In this document: positions 1-4,054 of the stretch, piece after piece
How the letters are laid out: the number at the start of each line of letters is the position of its first letter
How positions within the stretch are numbered: position 1 is the first letter of the stretch
NCBI GenBank assembly: GCA_902766415.1
Contig: CACXDR010000003.1
Span: 1 to 5,667, forward strand
DNA from: an uncultured Lachnospiraceae bacterium
Lineage (GTDB): Bacteria > Bacillota_A > Clostridia > Lachnospirales > Lachnospiraceae
Length of the DNA stretch: 5,667 bases
Direction of reading: 5' to 3'
Notes under the pieces: generated by a model
What the model saw: only the letters and a program-made list of their open reading frames with translations
What the model was told of the DNA's origin: nothing
The model's database searches: none
Translations under genes and position numbers: made by a program

Positions 1-1251
1 CGGGGCTGCGTCCTTAAGGCGCGCTTCCCTGCCCCGGTAGGCAAGGACAAAGGCAGCGAGCATCACGACCGCCAGGAAGAAATAGACCCGGTACGCGGGG
101 ACGTAGCTTCCCGTAAGGTCCGCGATCATGCCGGGAGAGGTGCTGGAGAGAAGCCCGCCGAGCGCATAGAAGAACTGGCAGTCCTTGAGCGCCTTCGGAT
201 AGGTCTTTTCTGTGCTGAAGTCCGCGGCGGTGATGGAGATCCCGACCGTCGCAAGCGAGGCCCCGACCGCATAACACGCCGAGGCGGCGCAGAGATACAG
301 GAAGGACCTGCCCTCGCACATGGAGAGGAGGACAAACGAAAGGATCAGGATGCCGGAAAAAAGGAGGATGCTGCGGCGGCCGCCGAGCCTGTCTGCCGAC
401 TTTCCGAGAAGGATCTTGCCGACGATCAGGACAAAGCCGAAGAAGGACATGACGCGGGACACCACCTCCATGTCGTGGCCGGTGGTCCGGAACAGCATGG
501 AAAGGCCCGAGGACGCGGTCAGGGCGACGACGCCGCACATCAGCATTGCGAGGATCACCATGGCGCCCGGCCGGACCTGTTCCGCAGGCGCGGGGGCGGC
601 TGCCGTAGCGCTGCCCGCAGGGGCATCACCCTCTCCCGTCCGTGCGGGCGCGGCTGCCAAGGCGCTGCCCGCAGGGGCATCGTCCGGGTAATTTCTTACA
701 AGAAGGGTCACCAGCGCCCCGAGGACCACGACCATGGCTCCCTGCACGGCGAAGGCCGCCGAAAGGCCGTACCGCTCGACCATGAAGGTCGCGAACTGCG
801 GCATAAGCATGTTTGCGATCCCGCTGCCGGTCGAAGCGATCCCGATCGCGGTGCCGCTCTGCTCCGGGAACCAGCGGCGGATCAGGATCGAGGCGGGGAT
901 CATGGCGCCGATGCCGTAGGAGATCCCGAAAAGCGCGGTCCCGAAGCACGAGACCATCGGGGAGGAGGCAGCGGTAAGGACCGCGAAGCCCGCAGCGGCG
1001 ATCGTGAAGGTGATGGCCACGCCGCGGCGGATATCGAACCGCCGGTAGAAAACGTCGGAGATCCGCATCGCGAGAAGCGCGACGACAAAGCGCGTGGTCG
1101 TCAGGAGATAGACCTCCGTATTCGTAAAGCCGCGGAGCTCCCGGATGTACGGGAAGTACACGGAGAACGCGGTGCTTAAAAGTCCCATGTTGACAAAGAC
1201 GGTCAGCATGCCGAGGAAACAGATCACATATCGGTACCGGCTGCGTTTCAA
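1..1251 (-). CDS. MFS transporter, OFA/monocarboxylate-like (3' end cut by window edge)
   Basis: Predicted inner-membrane major facilitator that moves a small solute, perhaps an organic anion; the substrate cannot be told from sequence. I read 417 codons from a TTG start with no stop before the window edge, and the last residues already form the charged tail after helix 12, so little is missing. About twelve hydrophobic segments are visible, near residues 9-33, 46-66, 76-96, 101-123, 134-153, 163-186, 229-253, 264-283, 294-311, 316-340, 358-377 and 386-405. The loop 8-9 signature GKSADRLGGRR (283-293) is a good MFS motif A. RRWFPEQSGTAIGIASTGSG (125-144) resembles the helix 4-5 region of OFA and MCT relatives. 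The equivalent motif in loop 2-3 is degenerate. The central loop (187-228) is Ala/Pro-rich and internally repeated. The TTG start is chosen because AAAGAGG sits 7 nt upstream and no in-frame ATG or GTG lies between it and the promoter. The gene is divergent from the EamA gene. Confidence 0.9.
   Translation of the reverse strand, partial: MKRSRYRYVICFLGMLTVFVNMGLLSTAFSVYFPYIRELRGFTNTEVYLLTTTRFVVALLAMRISDVFYRRFDIRRGVAITFTIAAAGFAVLTAASSPMVSCFGTALFGISYGIGAMIPASILIRRWFPEQSGTAIGIASTGSGIANMLMPQFATFMVERYGLSAAFAVQGAMVVVLGALVTLLVRNYPDDAPAGSALAAAPARTGEGDAPAGSATAAAPAPAEQVRPGAMVILAMLMCGVVALTASSGLSMLFRTTGHDMEVVSRVMSFFGFVLIVGKILLGKSADRLGGRRSILLFSGILILSFVLLSMCEGRSFLYLCAASACYAVGASLATVGISITAADFSTEKTYPKALKDCQFFYALGGLLSSTSPGMIADLTGSYVPAYRVYFFLAVVMLAAFVLAYRGREARLKDAAP
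596..681. repeat. Imperfect 54-bp-period repeat coding the MFS central loop
   Basis: Two 32-bp copies, at 596-627 and 650-681, differ only in one three-base block (GTA versus AAG), giving 29 of 32 identical bases. The period is 54 bp, or 18 codons, so the frame is kept. They encode DAPAGSALAAA at residues 191-201 and DAPAGSATAAA at 209-219, in the loop between the two six-helix halves of the MFS protein. This looks like a recent in-frame duplication in a linker under weak constraint. No function is implied. Confidence 0.8.
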
Positions 1252-1301
1252 GGCTGTGCCTCTTTCCGGCAGAACTCCTGGTTCTGTCTTTTTCTTTTCA
1301 T
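1248..1301 (-). CDS. Possible 17-codon leader ORF overlapping the MFS start
   Basis: An ATG at 1301 on the minus strand opens a reading frame of 17 codons beginning MKRKRQNQEF and ending EAQP. Its TGA stop overlaps the MFS TTG start in the arrangement TTGA, which is compatible with translational coupling. The product would be very basic and no family is recognised. There is no clear Shine-Dalgarno sequence before its ATG, and the MFS gene has its own binding site inside this ORF. It may be an accident of an A-rich leader, so it is recorded as a candidate only. Confidence 0.2.
   Translation of the reverse strand: MKRKRQNQEFCRKEAQP
1259..1265 (-). promoter_or_regulatory. Ribosome binding site that fixes the TTG start of the MFS gene
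   Basis: The minus strand reads AAAGAGG, then 7 nt (CACAGCC), then TTG. The nearby upstream ATG codons at 1301 and 1319 are out of frame with the transporter, so this site supports the rare start codon at 1251. Confidence 0.65.
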
Positions 1302-1330
1302 GGTTTATTGCTTTTTCATGGTTTGTTGCT
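1295..1330. repeat. Tandem pair of 18-bp units in the divergent transporter promoter region
   Basis: Units TTTTCATGGTTTATTGCT (1295-1312) and TTTTCATGGTTTGTTGCT (1313-1330) abut directly and match at 17 of 18 bases. On the minus strand each unit contains CCATGAAAA, so the repeat duplicates an ATG in the MFS leader. The array covers the -35 candidate of the plus-strand promoter and touches the shared -10 element. It could be a protein-binding array, an RNA leader element, or simple slippage; the sequence does not decide. Confidence 0.8.
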
Positions 1331-1335
1331 ATAGT
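1308..1335 (+). promoter_or_regulatory. Probable promoter for the EamA transporter gene
   Basis: A TATAGT -10 (1330-1335) is preceded by TGC, forming an extended -10, and by TTGCTT (1308-1313) 16 bp further upstream as a weak -35. The predicted start near 1342 gives a leader of about 29 nt containing the AAAGGAG site. The -10 overlaps the opposing MFS -10 at 1330-1333, so the two polymerases could not occupy both promoters together. Confidence 0.5.
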
Positions 1336-1355
1336 AAGAGAAATTGCACTGTCAA
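1328..1355 (-). promoter_or_regulatory. Sigma-70/SigA-type promoter for the MFS gene
   Basis: On the minus strand a perfect TTGACA -35 (1355 down to 1350) is followed after 16 bp by TATAGC (1333 down to 1328), which matches TATAAT at four positions. Transcription would begin near 1321-1319, giving a leader of about 70 nt before the TTG start. The -35 overlaps the ribosome binding site of the plus-strand EamA gene, and the -10 shares bases with that gene's own -10. Confidence 0.6.
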
Positions 1356-1360
1356 AGGAG
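1354..1360 (+). promoter_or_regulatory. Ribosome binding site that fixes the EamA TTG start
   Basis: AAAGGAG lies 10 nt before TTG at 1371. An alternative in-frame TTG at 1344 lies upstream of this site, almost at the predicted transcription start, with no binding site of its own. The later start is therefore preferred; it gives an N-terminus (MKKIAPFLVM) that runs straight into the first membrane helix. Confidence 0.7.
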
Positions 1361-1370
1361 TCTGAATATT

Positions 1371-2288
1371 TTGAAAAAAATCGCGCCGTTCCTTGTCATG
1401 CTCGCCGGGATCCTGTGGGGCAGCATGGGGATCTTCGTACGAAACCTGAACGCCGCAGGCCTTAAGACCATGGATATCGTGTTCCTGCGGTCGCTTGCCG
1501 CGTCGATCATCCTGCTCGCCTTCGCCCTGCTCTTCCGGAGGGACCTCCTCCGCATCAGGCTGAAGGACCTCTGGTGCTTCGCGGGCACCGGCATCGTGAG
1601 CCTTACCTTTTTCAATTACTGCTATTTCAGGACGATCTCTTCCACCTCGATGAGCATCGCGGCGGTGCTGCTCTACACGAGTCCCGCCTTCGTCATGGTC
1701 CTTTCGATGATCATTTTCAGGGAGCGGCCCGGAAAGGCCGCGCCGCTCGTGCTGGCAATGACGTTCGCGGGCTGCGTGCTCGTGACCGGCGCGCTGTCTG
1801 ACCACGCGGCGCTCACCGGGGCGGGGCTTCTGACCGGCCTCGGGGCAGGGCTCGGGTACGCGCTCTACTCCATCTTCTCCCGCTTCGCGCTGAACCGGGG
1901 GTACGGGTCCCTTGCCATCACGCTCTGGACCTTCATCTTCGGGACCGCGGGCGCCGCGTCCGGGACGCGTCCCGCGGAGGTGCTTCGGACCGTCCTTGCG
2001 GACCCCGGCCTGATTGCCCTCACGCTGGTCCTGGCGCTCGTCAACTCCATCGCTGCCTACGTCGTGTACACGCTCGGGCTCTCGTACATGGACAACAGCC
2101 GGGCCGCGGTCCTCGCGACCGTCGAGCCCGTCGCCGCGACCATCTTCGGCTTCCTCTTCTTCCATGAAGCCCTGACTTTTGGCGGTCTTCTCGGCACCCT
2201 CCTCGTCCTCGGCGGGATCGTTTTAAGCAGTCTCGGCCATGGGGACAGTCCCCATGGTCCAACAGATCACCCGGAAAGTGTTGAGTAA
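1371..2288 (+). CDS. EamA (DMT superfamily) ten-helix transporter
   Basis: Predicted cytoplasmic-membrane transporter of the drug/metabolite superfamily, built of two EamA repeats of five helices each. Such proteins commonly export amino acids or other metabolites, but the substrate is unknown here. The product has 305 residues, a normal length. Hydrophobic segments lie near 5-24, 35-55, 68-86, 92-113, 123-141, 149-170, 180-196, 213-236, 243-265 and 270-288. The paired family motifs are clear: LLYTSPAFVMVLSMIIFRER (100-119) in the first repeat and VEPVAATIFGFLFFHEAL (251-268) in the second. The start is TTG at 1371, after AAAGGAG. The last 17 residues (289-305) are hydrophilic, and residues 289-296 (GHGDSPHG) are encoded by a palindromic repeat, so the tail probably came from repeat insertion and read-through into flanking DNA. 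The gene is divergent from the MFS gene and convergent with the AAA+ gene, 43 bp away. Confidence 0.92.
   Translation: MKKIAPFLVMLAGILWGSMGIFVRNLNAAGLKTMDIVFLRSLAASIILLAFALLFRRDLLRIRLKDLWCFAGTGIVSLTFFNYCYFRTISSTSMSIAAVLLYTSPAFVMVLSMIIFRERPGKAAPLVLAMTFAGCVLVTGALSDHAALTGAGLLTGLGAGLGYALYSIFSRFALNRGYGSLAITLWTFIFGTAGAASGTRPAEVLRTVLADPGLIALTLVLALVNSIAAYVVYTLGLSYMDNSRAAVLATVEPVAATIFGFLFFHEALTFGGLLGTLLVLGGIVLSSLGHGDSPHGPTDHPESVE
2237..2257. repeat. Palindromic repeat, copy 1, inside the EamA coding end
   Basis: Arms CCATGGGGAC (2237-2246) and GTCCCCATGG (2248-2257) pair perfectly around a single central A, so the element is either a 10-bp DNA inverted repeat or an RNA hairpin with a small loop. It lies in frame within the last codons of the EamA gene, and no T-tract follows on either strand. 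GGGGAC-N-GTCCCC elements recall the REP-like dispersed palindromes of Firmicutes; that link is from general knowledge and was not tested here. Confidence 0.8.
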
Positions 2289-2304
2289 CCGCACAAGTGT
2301 TTAG

Positions 2305-2325
2305 CCATGGGGACAGTCCCCACGG
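2305..2325. repeat. Palindromic repeat, copy 2, in the convergent intergenic gap
   Basis: The same element in the same orientation, with its centre 68 bp from that of copy 1. The right arm has one change, GTCCCCACGG. In plus-strand RNA this gives an A-C mismatch, while in minus-strand RNA it gives a tolerated U-G wobble, so the hairpin is better kept in the AAA+ gene's transcript, just 3' of that gene's stop. No T-run follows on either strand. It occupies half of the 43-bp gap at 2289-2331, and no other terminator is visible there. Confidence 0.78.
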
Positions 2326-2331
2326 TCGAAA

Positions 2332-3828
2332 TCACGCGAGCAGGGCGCGTACGGCCTCGGCGTCGAAGGTCACACTTTCCAGATGCTCCGCCTCGATCCG
2401 GTAAAGGGCGTTCCCGACCAGGTGCTCCGCCGCCTGCTCAAGGTCGCGGATCCCGGACACGTCGGCGAACAGCTCCGTGACCGCGTCCGCCGCGTCCTCG
2501 GTCACCACGCACTCCTCCGGGCGCACGCCCATGCGCTTCATGACCTTGGGAAGCGCGAACCTTGAGAAGATGACCCTCTTTTCCTCCGGCGTATAGTCCG
2601 GGAGCTCGATCACGGCAAACCGCGACATGAGCGGCGCGCTGATCTCGTCCTTGTCGTTCGCCGTCGCGATCGGGTAGACGCCGGTCGTCGGGATCATGCA
2701 TTCCATATAGTTATCCGTAAAACCGATATTGTCCAGAAGCGTAAGAAGGACGTCTGCCGGGTTGCCGCTGCCGGAGTGCGACGCGGCCTTGTCGAGCTCG
2801 TTGATCACGAAGACAAGGTTCGACTCTCCCGCGTTCCGGAAGGCCTCCATGATCATGCCGGGCTTCGCGTTCTCATAGATCCTGGAGCTTCCGGTCAGCT
2901 GCTCCGCGTCGTTGATGGAGCTCATGTCGAGCGTGGTCCACGGGAGCCGGAGGATCCGCGCGACCGCGTACGCGATCTGCGATTTGCCGGTGCCGGCGGG
3001 CCCGATAAGGAGCAGCCCGTACGCCGGCAGCGTGTGCGTGCGGTTGATCTGGATGATGGTCTCGATGATCCTCTGCTTCACCTTTTCCATGCCGTACAGC
3101 TCTTCGTCAAGGATCCTGCGCGCCTCCTCCGGGTCGATCGGCGCAAAGTAGTCGGTCTTCCAGCGGATATTCATCATGAGCGACAGGGCGTGGAGCGCGT
3201 GCCTCTTTTCCTCCGGCGAGACCTCATGCGATCTTGCGACGGCGAGGTTCCGCCGCGCCCACACGCGGATGTTCGCCGGAAGCGTAAGTCCCGCGCACTG
3301 CAGGAAATCCGAGATGCTCTGGAGGCTCGTGAGCCGCATGCTGTCCGCGTCCTCCACCACGTCCTCCGTGACCTCGTCCTCCGTCGGGGCAGGACTCTCC
3401 TGGAGCCGCCCGATCATGAACTGCAGGAACCCGTCCTCCGCCGAAAGCTTCGCGCCGGCGCCGCTCGTCATTTCGCGGATCTGCCAGACCGCGTAGCCAA
3501 GCTCCGTATTCTTTCCCGTAAGCTGCACCGGGATGCGGTGCTTCCCGAGCCATTCGACCAGCGCGGTAAAGCGCGCGTCCACAAGGACGATGTCGAACTC
3601 CGCCTTTTTTGTCCCTTCATGAAACTCGAACGCGGTGCGCCGCACCGGGTCCGTGAATACGCCGGTGACGGAGGTCTTTCTCCGCGCCGTGCCCTTCCGG
3701 ATCACCAGGATGGGATTCTCCGGTGAAGCCTCTCCCGCGTCCGAGCGGATCACCGTGTATGTCATAGCAGGGCCGCCGTTCCGCGCGGCAGCCGCATCCT
3801 CAGCGGAATTAAAATCGAATACTTTCAT
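2332..3828 (-). CDS. Lon-like AAA+ ATPase without a protease domain
   Basis: A 498-residue cytosolic AAA+ protein. Residues 205-260 match the end of the Lon linker and the opening of its ATPase module (for example RRILDEELYGMEKVKQRI, 237-254). Walker A is GPAGTGKS (276-283). GSSRIYENAKPGMIMEAFRNAG (313-334) aligns with the Lon segment between Walker A and B. Walker B reads LVFVINELDK (338-347), with Asn343 where Asp is usual. Sensor 1 is ATAND with Asn391, the arginine finger is probably Arg403 (MSRF), and sensor 2 is GIRDLE with Arg461. The protein ends about 37 residues later, so the Ser-Lys protease domain of true Lon is absent. Residues 1-140 are an unrecognised mixed domain, followed by an acidic linker at 145-163. 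It likely remodels a protein or nucleoprotein partner, perhaps through the N-terminal domain. ATG at 3828 is chosen over an upstream in-frame ATG at 3888 because GGGGAG lies 5 nt before it and the promoter lies between them. Confidence 0.85.
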   Translation of the reverse strand: MKVFDFNSAEDAAAARNGGPAMTYTVIRSDAGEASPENPILVIRKGTARRKTSVTGVFTDPVRRTAFEFHEGTKKAEFDIVLVDARFTALVEWLGKHRIPVQLTGKNTELGYAVWQIREMTSGAGAKLSAEDGFLQFMIGRLQESPAPTEDEVTEDVVEDADSMRLTSLQSISDFLQCAGLTLPANIRVWARRNLAVARSHEVSPEEKRHALHALSLMMNIRWKTDYFAPIDPEEARRILDEELYGMEKVKQRIIETIIQINRTHTLPAYGLLLIGPAGTGKSQIAYAVARILRLPWTTLDMSSINDAEQLTGSSRIYENAKPGMIMEAFRNAGESNLVFVINELDKAASHSGSGNPADVLLTLLDNIGFTDNYMECMIPTTGVYPIATANDKDEISAPLMSRFAVIELPDYTPEEKRVIFSRFALPKVMKRMGVRPEECVVTEDAADAVTELFADVSGIRDLEQAAEHLVGNALYRIEAEHLESVTFDAEAVRALLA

Positions 3829-3833
3829 GTGTT

Positions 3834-3839
3834 CTCCCC
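3834..3839 (-). promoter_or_regulatory. Ribosome binding site deciding the AAA+ gene start
   Basis: The minus strand reads GGGGAG, then AACAC, then ATG at 3828. The frame is open further upstream to ATG 3888, but that codon lies before the predicted promoter and lacks a good binding site. Confidence 0.7.
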
Positions 3840-3858
3840 GATCTGTTCTTTTCAGCCC

Positions 3859-3867
3859 ATGATAGCA
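3859..3867 (-). promoter_or_regulatory. Extended -10 promoter for the AAA+ gene
   Basis: The minus strand reads TGCTATCAT, an extended -10 (TGn followed by a hexamer matching TATAAT at five positions, 3864 down to 3859). No good -35 lies 16-18 bp upstream; the best is a TGGGAA-like match. The predicted start near 3852 gives a short leader of about 24 nt, which fits the ribosome binding site at 3834-3839. Confidence 0.45.
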
Positions 3868-3898
3868 TACCTTCCGAAAGATTCCCACGATTCATTTT

Positions 3899-3921
3899 GC
3901 GGATATACCGCATCCCGGGAT
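3899..3921. promoter_or_regulatory. Adjacent palindromes, possible operator between the NTPase genes
   Basis: The near-palindrome GCGGATATACCGC (3899-3911) directly abuts the perfect 10-bp palindrome ATCCCGGGAT (3912-3921). They lie in the 226-bp divergent gap, upstream of the AAA+ promoter, where a regulator of both genes could bind. No regulator gene lies in the window, and short palindromes arise by chance, so this is only a candidate. Confidence 0.25.
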
Positions 3922-3958
3922 ACATCTCTCCATACCGTTCCTCCCGCCGCGCCGGCAG

Positions 3959-3985
3959 TTGCTTTTTTCCTCCGGATTCCATAAA
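3959..3985 (+). promoter_or_regulatory. Weak promoter candidate for the nuclease-helicase gene
   Basis: TTGCTT (3959-3964) and CATAAA (3980-3985) are 15 bp apart, a short spacer with partial matches (three and four of six). It is the best SigA-like pair I see on the plus strand in the gap and would give a leader of about 60 nt. That leader includes two mutually exclusive short GC stems at about 4012-4040 (CGGCG/CGCCG and GCGGC/GCCGC). A stronger signal may have been missed. Confidence 0.2.
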
Positions 3986-4045
3986 CTGAAGGTACAAGCC
4001 GTGATGTGTCCCGGCGCTTACGCCGCGGCAGAAAAGCCGCCGGAC

Positions 4046-4050
4046 GGAGG
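4046..4050 (+). promoter_or_regulatory. Ribosome binding site for the nuclease-helicase gene
   Basis: GGAGG lies 4 nt before ATG at 4055, a short but usable spacing. In-frame GTG 4001 and ATG 4004 lie upstream, but are preceded only by a distant AAGG and would add a Pro/Ala-rich stretch with no domain character. ATG 4055 is therefore preferred. Confidence 0.55.
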
Positions 4051-4054
4051 TCCC

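Noticed and set aside
14..538. A 174-codon minus-strand frame at the window start
   Set aside because: It is a shifted frame inside the MFS gene; the true frame runs through without a stop and shows motif A and helices 7-12.
475..1179. A 234-codon plus-strand frame across the MFS gene
   Set aside because: Composition is Gly/Arg/Asp/His-rich with no domain, and it overlaps coding sequence for several MFS membrane helices.
1344..1346. TTG at 1344 as the EamA start
   Set aside because: It is upstream of the AAAGGAG site and almost at the predicted transcription start, so it could not use that ribosome binding site.
1329..2165. A 278-codon open frame on the minus strand opposite the EamA gene
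   Set aside because: The product is an extremely charged, low-complexity sequence typical of a shadow frame, while the plus strand encodes a clear ten-helix transporter.
2237..2325. The two palindromes as intrinsic (Rho-independent) terminators
   Set aside because: Neither copy is followed by a T-run on either strand, and copy 1 lies before the EamA stop codon.
2776..3726. A 316-codon open frame on the plus strand opposite the AAA+ gene
   Set aside because: Arg/Leu/Asp-rich shadow without motifs; the minus strand has an ordered set of AAA+ motifs.
2332..3828. Calling the AAA+ protein a Lon protease
   Set aside because: The protein stops soon after sensor 2; the protease domain with its Ser-Lys dyad is absent.
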